From Gemmatimonadota bacterium (lineage in GTDB: Bacteria; Gemmatimonadota; Gemmatimonadetes; Longimicrobiales; Gaopeijiaceae): 64,000 bases of DNA. Positions within the stretch are counted from its first letter, which is position 1; each line of letters opens with the position of its first letter. The notes under the pieces were generated by a model that saw nothing but the letters and a program-made list of their open reading frames with translations, was not told the origin of the DNA and did no database searches. The position numbers and the translations under genes are program-made. Shown piece after piece: positions 11,776-20,247 of the stretch. The stretch is from assembly GCA_022826565.1 (NCBI GenBank), contig JAJDUP010000020.1, positions 1 through 64,000 of the forward strand, written 5' to 3'.

Positions 11776-12749
11776 GAACGCTTCTCCTTCCAATGAATGA
11801 TATCGGCTTCGTCGGTTTCGGGCGCGTCGCCGGGCTCCCGGGCGGCGGAATCGCGCTCGTCGGGACCATCGGCATCCGGCTCGTGGGTCAGCTCCTGGTA
11901 GTCCACCTCGCGTGGCTCGACGTCCGAGTCCGTGTCGTCCGGCTCCTCGTCCAGCAGCGGATCCCGTTCGGGGAGTCGCTGCAGCAGCCCGAGGAAGACC
12001 GATCTGAGCAGGCCCCACAGCGCGTAGCCCACGATCGCCGGGAAGAACCAGTAGTAGGGGACCGTGACGGCGAGCCCGAGGCAGGCCGCCAGCAGCGTTG
12101 TCCTGATGATTCCGCGCCGGGTTCTGAAGTCCAGCGGAGGCATCTTGGCGTACGGGATGTGGCTCACCATGAGGATCGAGGCCAGAACGGCGGTGATCAC
12201 CATGATCTGGGGCCAGGGGAGGCCCGCCAGGTACTGCTGGAAGAGCGGAGTGGTGGTGAAGGGGTAGTGCGTGGCCAGGATCAGGCCGGCGGCGGGGCTT
12301 GGCAGGCCGTGGAAGTGCGTGCGGGCCTCGCCCCCCTGCTCGACGTTGAAGCGCGCCAGCCGCAGCACTGCGACCGCGACGTACGCGAAGCCGATCAGCC
12401 AGCCCCAGTCCGATTCGGGGAAGTAGAGCAGGACGAGGATCAGCGCAGGGGCGACTCCGAAGGAGATCGCGTCGGTGAGCGAATCCAGCTCGGCCCCGAA
12501 GTCGGATCCCGTGCGCGTGACCCGCGCCACCCGCCCGTCGAAGTAGTCCAGCACCCACGCGATGACGATGCACCACGACGCCCAGATGAAGTCTCCCCTG
12601 ACCGCGGCGATGATCGCGTAGAGGCCGAAGAAGAGATTGCCGAGGGTGAAGGCCGAGGGCAGGATGATCACCCCGCGCCTCAGGTTCCGGCGCGGGCGCT
12701 CGCGGCGTCGTCGGCGCCAGCGTCGGGGTCTGCGGTCGCGAGGCGTCAC
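11772..12749 (-). CDS. pssA: CDP-diacylglycerol--serine O-phosphatidyltransferase
   Basis: Makes phosphatidylserine from CDP-diacylglycerol and serine at the membrane. 325 aa. It carries the CDP-alcohol phosphotransferase signature DG..AR........G...D...D (DYFDGRVARVTRTGSDFGAE and onward), with about eight hydrophobic segments between residues 25 and 240. The N-terminus is very Arg-rich. The last ~75 residues form a long acidic tail (DEEPDDTDSDVEP) beyond the enzyme core, an unusual extension. It lies between psd and purS with 4-base overlaps on both sides, so phospholipid and purine genes share a transcript. Confidence 0.95.
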   Translation of the reverse strand: MTPRDRRPRRWRRRRRERPRRNLRRGVIILPSAFTLGNLFFGLYAIIAAVRGDFIWASWCIVIAWVLDYFDGRVARVTRTGSDFGAELDSLTDAISFGVAPALILVLLYFPESDWGWLIGFAYVAVAVLRLARFNVEQGGEARTHFHGLPSPAAGLILATHYPFTTTPLFQQYLAGLPWPQIMVITAVLASILMVSHIPYAKMPPLDFRTRRGIIRTTLLAACLGLAVTVPYYWFFPAIVGYALWGLLRSVFLGLLQRLPERDPLLDEEPDDTDSDVEPREVDYQELTHEPDADGPDERDSAAREPGDAPETDEADIIHWKEKRS

Positions 12750-13417
12750 GATGGCTCCTCCGCGCGATCGATCCGGGCCACCGGGGTCTCCCCCCCGCGC
12801 ACGACATCGCCCGGCTCGACGCTCACCGGCCAGCCGGGCGGCAGGAAGAGGTCCACCCGCGACCCGAAGCGGATCAGCCCGATCCGGTCGCCCCGCGCGA
12901 CCCGGTCGCCCTCACGCGGATAGGTCACGATGCGGCGCGCGATCAGCCCCGCGATCTGCCTCACCAGAACCGGCCCGTCCTCCGTTGCGATCCCCAGCGA
13001 CGCGGCCTCGTTCTCGGCGCTGGCCTCCTCGCGCCAGGCCGCCAGATACCGACCCGGACGATATGCGTAGTGGCCCACCTCGCCCCCGAGCGGCGCCCGC
13101 TGCACATGCACGTTGAACACGCTTAGAAAGATAGTCACACGGGTCGCGTCCCCGTGCATGAAGTCCTCCCCCGGAACCGTCTCGACACTCATCACCCTGC
13201 CGTCCGCCGGCGACACGACGACGTGCTCGCCCGCCGGGAGCTGCCGCTGCGGATCGCGGAAGAACCAGGTGATGAAGAGCGCGGTGATCCCGAGCACGGC
13301 GGGGACCGCCGCACGGAGCCCCGATCCTCCGCTCCGCGCCCAGATGAGGGCCGCGACGAAGAGCACGGCGCACACCACGATGAATGGCATCCCCTCGCGC
13401 GCGATCGGGATTCTCAC
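12746..13417 (-). CDS. psd: Phosphatidylserine decarboxylase, short form
   Basis: Decarboxylates phosphatidylserine to phosphatidylethanolamine; acts directly after PssA. Short-form family, about 223 aa. An N-terminal membrane segment (VVCAVLFVAALIWA) is followed by SPADGRVM and FLSVFNVHVQR. The self-cleavage site is FGSRVD, where the Ser becomes the pyruvoyl cofactor. The ORF track starts at GTG 13453. I prefer GTG 13417 (MRIPIAREG), because AGGGG lies 8 nt upstream and family members begin with a similar IA.EG segment. Its 3' end overlaps pssA by 4 bases. Confidence 0.93.
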   Translation of the reverse strand: MRIPIAREGMPFIVVCAVLFVAALIWARSGGSGLRAAVPAVLGITALFITWFFRDPQRQLPAGEHVVVSPADGRVMSVETVPGEDFMHGDATRVTIFLSVFNVHVQRAPLGGEVGHYAYRPGRYLAAWREEASAENEAASLGIATEDGPVLVRQIAGLIARRIVTYPREGDRVARGDRIGLIRFGSRVDLFLPPGWPVSVEPGDVVRGGETPVARIDRAEEPS

Positions 13418-13490
13418 GGTGAGCGCCCCTTCGCCAGCGGGCCCGCGGCGCACGGCGTGGCGCGGACGCCGGCCACCGCCCGCGGCCTCG

Positions 13491-14447
13491 TCACCCTGCC
13501 ACCTCGACCGCGAACCGCGGCGACTCGTAGTCGGCCAGCGCCGTTCCGGTGAGCCGCTCGAAGACTCCCCGGTAGCGGTCCCCGATGGCGTCGACCACGT
13601 CGCCGGGAAGGGCGGGGGGCGGATACTGCTTGGGCCAGTCGGTCAGCCCGTTCAGGTAGTCGCGCAGCGGCTGCTTGTCGAGGGACGGTTGGCCGCGACC
13701 GGTGCGGTAGTGCTCCTTCGGCCAGAAGCGCGAGGAGTCGGGGGTGAGCACCTCGTCGATGAGCAGGAGCTCCCCCTCGGGCGAGATCCCGAACTCGAAC
13801 TTGGTGTCGGCCAGGATGATGTCCCTCCGTGCGGCGACGGCCCGGGCCCGCTCGTAGATGTCGATGGAGCGGTCGCGCAGCCGGTGCGCGAGGTCCGCCC
13901 CGAGCAGCTCGATCACGTCACCGAAGGTGATGTTCTCGTCGTGGCCTTCCTGGGCCTTGGTCGCGGGCGAGAAGATCGCCGGCACCAGCGAATCGCTCTC
14001 GATCAGCCCCGGCTGCAGCGGCTCTCCGGCGAGCGTGCCCGATTCACGGTACTCCTTCCACGCGGACCCGGACAGGTAGCCCCGCACCACGCACTCGACC
14101 GGCAGCGGGCGCGTCCGGCGGACCAGGCTGGCGCGGCCCGCCCATTCTCCCTCGCACCCCGCCAGCGCCGGCACGGCCTCGCGGATCTCGCCGGTGCGCA
14201 CCGAGATGAGATGATGCGCGATGTCGCGCAGGTGGGTGTCCATCCACCAGGCCGTGATCTGGGTGAGGACGCGGCCCTTGCCCGGGACGGGTTCGTCCAT
14301 GACGACATCGAAGGCGCTGACCCGGTCGCTGGCGACGAGGAGGAGGCGGTCGGCTTCGCCGGGGCTCCCGTTCCCGGCACCCCCGTCGTTCGGCACCGCG
14401 TACACATCGCGAACCTTCCCGCGGAAGAGCAGCGGCAGCGGAATCAC
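13491..14447 (-). CDS. purC: Phosphoribosylaminoimidazolesuccinocarboxamide synthase
   Basis: SAICAR synthase: ATP-dependent joining of CAIR with aspartate in purine synthesis. 318 aa, the longer form also seen in yeast and many bacteria. Motifs: GKVRDVY at the N-terminus, SDRVSAFDVVM, VECVVRGYLSGS and LIDEVLTPDSSRFW near the active site. The GTG start overlaps the purB stop (GTGA). A gap of about 70 nt separates it from the preferred psd start. Confidence 0.97.
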   Translation of the reverse strand: MIPLPLLFRGKVRDVYAVPNDGGAGNGSPGEADRLLLVASDRVSAFDVVMDEPVPGKGRVLTQITAWWMDTHLRDIAHHLISVRTGEIREAVPALAGCEGEWAGRASLVRRTRPLPVECVVRGYLSGSAWKEYRESGTLAGEPLQPGLIESDSLVPAIFSPATKAQEGHDENITFGDVIELLGADLAHRLRDRSIDIYERARAVAARRDIILADTKFEFGISPEGELLLIDEVLTPDSSRFWPKEHYRTGRGQPSLDKQPLRDYLNGLTDWPKQYPPPALPGDVVDAIGDRYRGVFERLTGTALADYESPRFAVEVAG

Positions 14448-15883
14448 ACCCGGACCTCGCCGGCCTGGCGCGCCGAGTCCTCGTACCGTGCCAACACCGG
14501 TGCCACATGCGTGCCGAGGAAATCATCCACCTGCTGCGGCGCGCGTCCCACCAGATTCTCCGGCCGGGCCATCTCCTCCAGCTCCGCGGCGCTCACCCCC
14601 AGTTCGCCGTCGGCCGCGATTCGGGCGAAGAGATCGTCCTCCTCTCCCTCCGTCATGCGGCGGGCGGCGGCCAGCGTGTGGCGCCGGATCCGCTCGTGCG
14701 CCTCCTGCCGGTCGCCCCCGCCGGCAGCCGCGTCCATCATCACGGCTTCCATCACCATGAACGGGAGGTGGACGGCGAGGTTCGCCGCGACGACCCCCTC
14801 GTTTACATGCAGCCCCGCAGCGACGTTCTCGGCCAGCACCAGCACGGCGTCCGTGGCCATGTACGCATCGGGGATGCACAGGCGCTTGTTCGCGGAGTCG
14901 TCGAGGGTGCGCTCCAGCCACTGGGTCGCGGCGGTCTGCGCGGGGTCGGCGGCCAGCGCGATCACGTGGCGCGTCACGGCGCAGATGCGCTCCGAGCGCA
15001 TGGGGTTGCGCTTGTACGGCATCGCCGACGAGCCGACCTGGTCCTTCTCGAAGGGTTCCTCGACTTCGCGCAGGTGCGAGAGCAGGCGGACGTCGTGCGC
15101 CATGCGGGACGCCGAGGCCGCCACGCCGGCCAGGGTGGCCAGGAACGCCTGGTCGACCTTGCGCGTGTAGGTCTGGCCCGTGACGGGATACGCGCCCTCG
15201 AAGCCGAGCCGGCGGCACACCGCGCGCTCAAGTGCGTCCACCTTGTCGTGATCGCCGCCGAAGAGTTGCAGGAAGGAAGCCTGGGTGCCGGTGGTGCCGC
15301 GAACGCCCCGAAGCCGGAGCGCGCCCAGCCTGTACTCGATCTCGTCGAGGTCGAGGAGGAAGTCCTGGATCCAGAGGGTGGCGCGCTTGCCGACGGTGGT
15401 GGGCTGGGCGGGCTGGAAGTGGGTGTAGGCGAGGGTCGGCCGGGCGCGGTGGGTCGTGGCGAAGCGGGCGAGGGCGCGGATGACGGCGACGATGCGGTCG
15501 CGCGCCAGAGTCATCGCGTCGCGGTGCTGGATCAGGTCGGTGTTGTCGCCGACGAAGGCGCTGGTGGCGCCGAGGTGGAGGATCCCCCGCGCGGCCGGCG
15601 CGACATCGCCGAAGTGGTGGATGTGCGCCATCACGTCGTGACGGAAGCGCCGCTCGTAGCGGGCGGCCGCCTCGAAGTCGAAGTCGTCGAGCCCCTCGCG
15701 CATCTGCCGGATCGCGTCCGCGGGGATGTCGAGCCCGGCGTCCCGCTGGGCCTCGGCCAGGGCGAGCCACAGCCGCCGCCAGGTGCCGAAGCGGAACGCG
15801 GGCGCGAAGATCCGCTCCATCTCGCGCGAGACGTACCGCGCGGAGAGCGGGTGTCGGTAGCGGTCCGCGTCCTGACCGGCCAT
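14444..15883 (-). CDS. purB: Adenylosuccinate lyase
   Basis: Catalyses two fumarate-releasing steps of purine synthesis (SAICAR to AICAR, adenylosuccinate to AMP). 479 aa. The fumarase/lyase superfamily signature SSAMPYKRNP is intact, with the upstream motifs GATSAFVGDNTDL and YTHFQPAQPTTVGKR. It follows the htrA-like gene by 23 nt and overlaps purC by 4 nt, so it is the first purine gene of the minus-strand chain. The genes for the middle of the pathway (purD, purM, purN, purE, purH) are not in this window. Confidence 0.98.
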   Translation of the reverse strand: MAGQDADRYRHPLSARYVSREMERIFAPAFRFGTWRRLWLALAEAQRDAGLDIPADAIRQMREGLDDFDFEAAARYERRFRHDVMAHIHHFGDVAPAARGILHLGATSAFVGDNTDLIQHRDAMTLARDRIVAVIRALARFATTHRARPTLAYTHFQPAQPTTVGKRATLWIQDFLLDLDEIEYRLGALRLRGVRGTTGTQASFLQLFGGDHDKVDALERAVCRRLGFEGAYPVTGQTYTRKVDQAFLATLAGVAASASRMAHDVRLLSHLREVEEPFEKDQVGSSAMPYKRNPMRSERICAVTRHVIALAADPAQTAATQWLERTLDDSANKRLCIPDAYMATDAVLVLAENVAAGLHVNEGVVAANLAVHLPFMVMEAVMMDAAAGGGDRQEAHERIRRHTLAAARRMTEGEEDDLFARIAADGELGVSAAELEEMARPENLVGRAPQQVDDFLGTHVAPVLARYEDSARQAGEVRV

Positions 15884-15906
15884 GGCTCAGGTCTCCCGCC
15901 GGGCGT

Positions 15907-17382
15907 TCACGTCCATTCCAGCAGTCCGGTGCGCACCACGCGTCCGCTGCGCTCGAAGAGGAGGACGAAGGGTCGGCCGCGCTGCTGGGTCCTCCGGAGC
16001 GCCGCCGCCGCTTCGCGCGCCGTGCCGAGGCGCGTGTTGTTCACCGCCAGCAGCACGTCGCCGCGAGCGAGCCCCGTCCTCCTCGCCAGCAGCTCCGAGA
16101 TCTCCACGACCAGCGCTCCCTCTGTCGAGGAAAGGCCTCGTTCGGCCTGAATCCCCGGCGTCACGGTCACCACTTCGAGGTCTCTCAAGAGTTCGACCCG
16201 CTCCGCCGTGACCGAGGGCAGCGGCTGGGCCTCGATGAGCACCGGCTCCATCCCATCGACCGCCAGCTCGATCCTGTCCCCGGCTCCGAGGTCGAGCAGC
16301 GCGGCAGCGTAGTCGAGGGGCGTCGCCATGCGGTTCTTCCCGGCGCGGACCAGACGCGCCCCGGCCCGGATCCCCGCTTCAGCCGCCGGCGACCCCGGAG
16401 TCACGCGCGCGACCCGGACACCGCGCGAGCGGCCGAACCCGTCGGCCTCCACCGCATCCACATCGAGGCCCAGCCAGGCGCGCCGGACCTCGCCGTAGCG
16501 GGCGAGATCACCTGCCACCTTGAGCGCGCGGTCGATCGGGATCGCGAAGCCGAGTCCCTCGCTGCCCCCGGAGCGCGACAGGATCGAGGCGTTGATCCCG
16601 ATCACCTCGCCGAGCGCGTTCACGAGTGGGCCTCCTGAGTTGCCGGGGTTGATGGAGGCGTCGGTCTGGATCATGCCGAGGTGGAAGCCCTCGTCGTCGC
16701 CGCCCGGCACGATGTGGCGTCCAAGTGCGCTGACCACGCCCGCAGTGACCGAGGGCTCGGCGTTCGAGAGGAGGCCGCCGAAGGGGTTGCCGATCGCGAC
16801 CGTCCACTCGCCGATCATGAGGTCGGCGGCGGTGCCGAGCGGGGCGGCGGGGAGGTCGGCGGCGCCGTCGAGTGCGAGGACGGCGATGTCGCTGGCCGGG
16901 TCGGAGCCGACGAGCCGCGCATCGAAGTCGCGCGCGTCGGGGAGGGTGACGAGGATCTCGGTGGCGCCCTCGACGACGTGATGGTTGGTGAGGACGGTCC
17001 CCCCCTCGCCGATGATGAACCCCGAGCCGTGGCCCTGCGTCTCGCGGAAGGGGAGGAAATAGTCGTCGAAGAAACTGCGCCGCCGGACGCGCTCGCGCCT
17101 CCGCACCGAGATGGTGACCACCGCGGGGGCCACCCTCCGCGCCGCGCGCACGATGGCGGTCGTGCGGCTCTGCGCGATGGATTCCTGGGGTGTGGGGGCG
17201 GAGGAGAGGCTGGCCGGCAGGATGGTGGCGGCAGCCGGTTCGGCTCCCGCCGCCGGGGCGGCCGAGTCGGGCCAATTGGTACTCCTGGGGACGATCTCAC
17301 ACCCGGATAGGCCGGCGGCACCCGCAACCACAATCAAGAAAGTAAACTTAACATTACAAAATGTAATGTTGACATTACACAT
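15907..17382 (-). CDS. HtrA/DegP-like serine protease, predicted lipoprotein
   Basis: A trypsin-fold S1C protease with PDZ domains (491 aa). The signal ends in GLSGC (Cys28), a lipobox, so it is probably anchored facing the periplasm. The triad consists of His135 (TNHHVVEG), the Asp in SDIAVL and Ser249 (NPGNSGGPL). Two PDZ-like regions follow at about residues 290-380 and 400-480. The start ATG lies 5 bases inside the 3' end of truA. The first 12 codons (MCNVNITFCNVK) are built from the TGTAATGT boxes listed separately, so the DNA there may be under non-coding selection. Likely role: envelope protein quality control. Confidence 0.92.
   Translation of the reverse strand: MCNVNITFCNVKFTFLIVVAGAAGLSGCEIVPRSTNWPDSAAPAAGAEPAAATILPASLSSAPTPQESIAQSRTTAIVRAARRVAPAVVTISVRRRERVRRRSFFDDYFLPFRETQGHGSGFIIGEGGTVLTNHHVVEGATEILVTLPDARDFDARLVGSDPASDIAVLALDGAADLPAAPLGTAADLMIGEWTVAIGNPFGGLLSNAEPSVTAGVVSALGRHIVPGGDDEGFHLGMIQTDASINPGNSGGPLVNALGEVIGINASILSRSGGSEGLGFAIPIDRALKVAGDLARYGEVRRAWLGLDVDAVEADGFGRSRGVRVARVTPGSPAAEAGIRAGARLVRAGKNRMATPLDYAAALLDLGAGDRIELAVDGMEPVLIEAQPLPSVTAERVELLRDLEVVTVTPGIQAERGLSSTEGALVVEISELLARRTGLARGDVLLAVNNTRLGTAREAAAALRRTQQRGRPFVLLFERSGRVVRTGLLEWT
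17351..17379. promoter_or_regulatory. Triple ACATTACA/TGTAATGT box at the truA-htrA junction
   Basis: Three copies of the same 8-mer in alternating orientation: ACATTACA 17351-17358, TGTAATGT 17362-17369 and ACATTACA 17372-17379. The second and third form a perfect palindrome with a 2-bp centre. The outer two are 21 bp apart in the same orientation. The cluster covers the last truA codons and the first htrA codons. The same pair with the same 21-bp spacing recurs at 47571-47599. A regulator-binding site is inferred. Confidence 0.55.
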
Positions 17383-18145
17383 TGAGGTACTCCACGCGGG
17401 TCAGGAACAGGCCTTCAGGCGGCGCGGGTCGTGACGTCCTCAGGGCACCGTCTCCTTCTCCTCCTCGCAGCAGCAGAGCCATCTCGGCCGGCTCGCGGCG
17501 GCCCAGGCCGATGTCGACCATCGTCCCCACCAAATATCGCACCATTCGGTGCAGAAAGCGGTTCGCGGAGATCTCGAAGACAACGCCGAGATCGTCCCAA
17601 GGCACCCACCGCGCCCGGGTGACGCGGCAGGTGTACCCCCGCTGGGGCTGGCCGGACTTGGCGAAGGCACGGAACTCGTGCTGGCCGGTGAGGTGTGCGG
17701 CGGCGCGGGCGGCGGCGTCCAGGTCGAGGGGCCGGCAGAGGGGCCAGCACCAGCGGCGGTGGAAGGGGGAGGCGGCGCGGGCGACCGTGCCCACCCGATA
17801 GGCATAGCTGCGCGCGACCGCTTCGTACCTGGGGTTGAAGCCGTTGGGGACCGCTTCGATGTCCTCGGTCCAGATCTTGCCACGAAGCAGGGCATTGAGG
17901 GAGCGGGCCAGCTCGGCGGCGGTCCACCGGCCCGGCACGGTCACCGCCGCCACCTGCCCGGTCGCGTGAACGCCGGTGTCGGTGCGGCCAGAGCCGAGGA
18001 CCGTGCGGTGCTCCCCGGTCAGCCGCTTGAGCGCGGCCTCGATCTCGCCCTGGACGGTCGGCTTTCCGGGCTGCACCTGCCATCCCTGGAAGGCGGAGCC
18101 ATCGTAGTGCAGGGTCAGTTTGAAGCGGGTCTCTCGCTCGCCCAT
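17375..18145 (-). CDS. truA: tRNA pseudouridine(38-40) synthase
   Basis: Isomerises uridines 38-40 of the tRNA anticodon arm. 256 aa from the ATG at 18145 (MGERETRFKLTLHYDGS), which is where the family begins; the 292-aa track entry adds an unconserved leader. The catalytic Asp is in GSGRTDTGVHA. Other motifs: YDGSAFQGWQ and FLHRMVRYLVGTMVDIG. A GGGAG-like sequence lies directly before the ATG, closer than ideal, so the start is likely but not certain. The stop overlaps the htrA-like start by 8 bases. Confidence 0.95.
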   Translation of the reverse strand: MGERETRFKLTLHYDGSAFQGWQVQPGKPTVQGEIEAALKRLTGEHRTVLGSGRTDTGVHATGQVAAVTVPGRWTAAELARSLNALLRGKIWTEDIEAVPNGFNPRYEAVARSYAYRVGTVARAASPFHRRWCWPLCRPLDLDAAARAAAHLTGQHEFRAFAKSGQPQRGYTCRVTRARWVPWDDLGVVFEISANRFLHRMVRYLVGTMVDIGLGRREPAEMALLLRGGEGDGALRTSRPAPPEGLFLTRVEYLNV

Positions 18146-18224
18146 TCTCCCGCCGGGGCTTGTCGCCCGGTAGTCGAAGTGCCGAAAAGAAAATCTACCT
18201 AGTGAGGGGACGCATGTGAACCGG

Positions 18225-18254
18225 TTGATTCCGCTGCCGCCGCGTCGGTACACT
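18225..18254 (+). promoter_or_regulatory. Candidate sigma-70 type promoter for trpD
   Basis: TTGATT (18225-18230) and TACACT (18249-18254) are separated by 18 bp and lie about 35 bp before the trpD GTG, in the divergent truA/trpD gap. Match by eye only; no start-site data. Confidence 0.35.
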
Positions 18255-18289
18255 GGTCGCCATCATCCGCGACAAGGGACTGCCGAACC

Positions 18290-19342
18290 GTGACAGATAA
18301 GACCTTCAACCTCGTTCCCCTCCTGGCCAAGGTGGTGGGCGGGCAGGATCTCACCGCCGACGAAGCCGCGCGAGCCTTCAGCCGCATCGTGTCGGGCCGG
18401 GAATCGCCTGTGAGGACAGGGGGCCTCCTGGCCGCGCTTCAGACCAAGGGGCTGGCGCCGTCGGAGGTAGCGGGCGGGGTGGAGGCGCTCCGCGGCGCGA
18501 TGATTCCCGTCGCTTCGTCCGACCCGGACGCGATCATCGACACCTGCGGCACCGGGGGCGGGACCGTCTCCACCTTCAACATCTCCACGGCGGCGGCGCT
18601 CGTCGTGGCGGCGGCGGGGGTCCCGGTCGCCAAGCACGGCAACCGCTCGTTCACTTCGAAGTGCGGCAGCGCGGACGTGCTCGAAGCGCTGGGCGTATCG
18701 ATCGACCTCACCCCCGACGGCATGAGCCAGGTCCTTCGCGAGGCCGGGATCGTCTTCATGTTCGCGCCGCTGCTGCACCCGGCGATGCGTCACGTGGTGC
18801 CAGTGCGGCGCGATCTCGGGATCACCACGATCATGAACCTTCTGGGGCCGCTGACGAACCCCGCACGGGCGGTGCGCCAGGTCGTGGGCGTGGCCGACCC
18901 GGCGTTCCTCGAGCTGGTGGTCCACGCGCTCACCGAACTCGGGCACGAGCGCGCCATGGTGGTTCACGGCGAGCCGGGGCTGGATGAACTCAGTCCCTGC
19001 GGACCGACGCACGTCGCCGAACTGAGGGACGGCCGCGTCTCGGCCTACCAGGTCACGCCGGAGGAACTCGGCCTCGACGCGGTCGCGCCCGAGGCGCTGG
19101 CTGGAGGCGAGCCCGGCGAGAACGCGGCGGTGGTGCGCGCCGTGGTGGGCGGGCAGGAATTGGGTGCACCCCGCACGGCCGTGCTCATCAACGCAGCCGC
19201 GGCTTTCCATGTGGCCGGCCGAGTGGACTCGCTCGCAGACGGAGTCGCCGCCGCGGCCCGTGCGATCGACTCGGGGGCCGCGGCGGCGACGCTGGAGAAG
19301 CTCGTCGGCGCCAGCCGGAGGGCAGCCGGGAAGGGGCGCTAG
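18290..19342 (+). CDS. trpD: Anthranilate phosphoribosyltransferase
   Basis: Second step of tryptophan synthesis: joins anthranilate to PRPP. 350 aa. The glycine-rich PRPP/anthranilate site is DTCGTGGGTVSTFNISTA, and KHGNRSFTSKCGSADVLEALG follows; both are diagnostic. It starts with GTG at 18290. It is separated from trpC-F-B-A by the oppositely oriented lexA, so the trp genes here form two transcription units. trpE and trpG are not in the window. Confidence 0.97.
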   Translation: MTDKTFNLVPLLAKVVGGQDLTADEAARAFSRIVSGRESPVRTGGLLAALQTKGLAPSEVAGGVEALRGAMIPVASSDPDAIIDTCGTGGGTVSTFNISTAAALVVAAAGVPVAKHGNRSFTSKCGSADVLEALGVSIDLTPDGMSQVLREAGIVFMFAPLLHPAMRHVVPVRRDLGITTIMNLLGPLTNPARAVRQVVGVADPAFLELVVHALTELGHERAMVVHGEPGLDELSPCGPTHVAELRDGRVSAYQVTPEELGLDAVAPEALAGGEPGENAAVVRAVVGGQELGAPRTAVLINAAAAFHVAGRVDSLADGVAAAARAIDSGAAAATLEKLVGASRRAAGKGR

Positions 19343-19354
19343 CCGGTCTCCCCG

Positions 19355-19531
19355 CTAGTGCACCGTCCCCTGCGCAGGAGCCTCGACTGCGACTTCGGGC
19401 CGCGCGGGCCGGTGCGCCACTGGGCGCTCCGGCTTCGCGGCAGCGGCGCGGCGGTCATCCCGGCGGCGCCCCCTGATCACGATCCTGGTGTGTGTGCCGG
19501 TCTGATGACCGACGGCGAACATCGTCCTCAT
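19355..19531 (-). CDS. Possible small basic protein downstream of lexA
   Basis: A 58-aa reading frame absent from the ORF track, beginning MRTMFAVGHQTGTH. It starts 38 nt after the lexA stop on the same strand and has a strong ribosome binding site (GGGGGAGG, 3 nt before the ATG). Codon third positions are mostly G or C, as in neighbouring genes. The product is Arg-rich with no membrane segment and no recognised domain. If real, it would be co-transcribed with lexA and DNA-damage induced. It may equally be chance coding in a GC-rich spacer. Confidence 0.35.
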   Translation of the reverse strand: MRTMFAVGHQTGTHTRIVIRGRRRDDRRAAAAKPERPVAHRPARPEVAVEAPAQGTVH

Positions 19532-19569
19532 CGTCCTCCCCCTTCCGGTTGCTGCGAACTGTCCAGTGT

Positions 19570-20172
19570 CTAGTAGCTGCGGATGAGCCCCACGACGACG
19601 CCCTGAATGCGGACGTCGGCGGCGTCTTCCACGATGGGTTCCATGCTTTCGTTGGCCGGCTGCAGGCGGACGCGGTCGCCGGGCTCGCGGTAGAGCTTCT
19701 TGACCGTCGCCGCTTCGTCGCGGACCAGCGCGACCACCGTTTCGCCGTCGTGAGCCGTGTGGCGCTTGCGCACCACGATGTGGTCGCCGTCGCGGATCTG
19801 TTCGTCGATCATCGAGTCGCCCTCGACGCGGAGCGCGTAGTGGTTGAAGCGTCTGGGCACCATGTCACCGGGGACGTTCAGGGTTTCGTTGTCCTGAATG
19901 GCCTCGATCGGAAGGCCGGCCGCCACCGTGCCCAGGAGCGGAAGCGCGACCGTTGGTTCGCTTTCGGGCGTGACCTCGACCGAGCGGCTCCCGCGGTACG
20001 ACTTCCGGATGTATCCCTTGGCCTCCAGATTGGACAGGTGCTCGTGGACCGTCGCCAGCGACGTGTAGCCGAACGCCTTGCAGATCTCTTCGAAGCTGGG
20101 CGAATACCCTTTTTCGTCGATGAAGTCCTTGAGATAATCGAGGATTCGCTTCTGTTTCTTGGTCAGTGCCAT
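19570..20172 (-). CDS. lexA: LexA repressor
   Basis: SOS-response repressor and self-cleaving S24 protease. 200 aa from the ATG at 20172, which has AGGAG upstream (GAGGAGATCGACG-ATG). The N-terminal winged helix-turn-helix covers about residues 1-65 (SPSFEEICKAFGYTSLATVHEHL). The self-cleavage bond is Ala85-Gly86 (TVAAGLP), with catalytic Ser120 (EGDSMID) and Lys158 (ATVKKLY). All residues needed for RecA-stimulated cleavage are present. It is divergent from trpC across a spacer with regular TTCGG repeats, a likely autoregulatory operator. Confidence 0.98.
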   Translation of the reverse strand: MALTKKQKRILDYLKDFIDEKGYSPSFEEICKAFGYTSLATVHEHLSNLEAKGYIRKSYRGSRSVEVTPESEPTVALPLLGTVAAGLPIEAIQDNETLNVPGDMVPRRFNHYALRVEGDSMIDEQIRDGDHIVVRKRHTAHDGETVVALVRDEAATVKKLYREPGDRVRLQPANESMEPIVEDAADVRIQGVVVGLIRSY

Positions 20173-20247
20173 CGTCGATCTCCTCTTGCGAATGAAGCCG
20201 GGTCGCCGCGGCCGGGCTGTCGGCTGCGGGGGCGACCCATCGCCATA

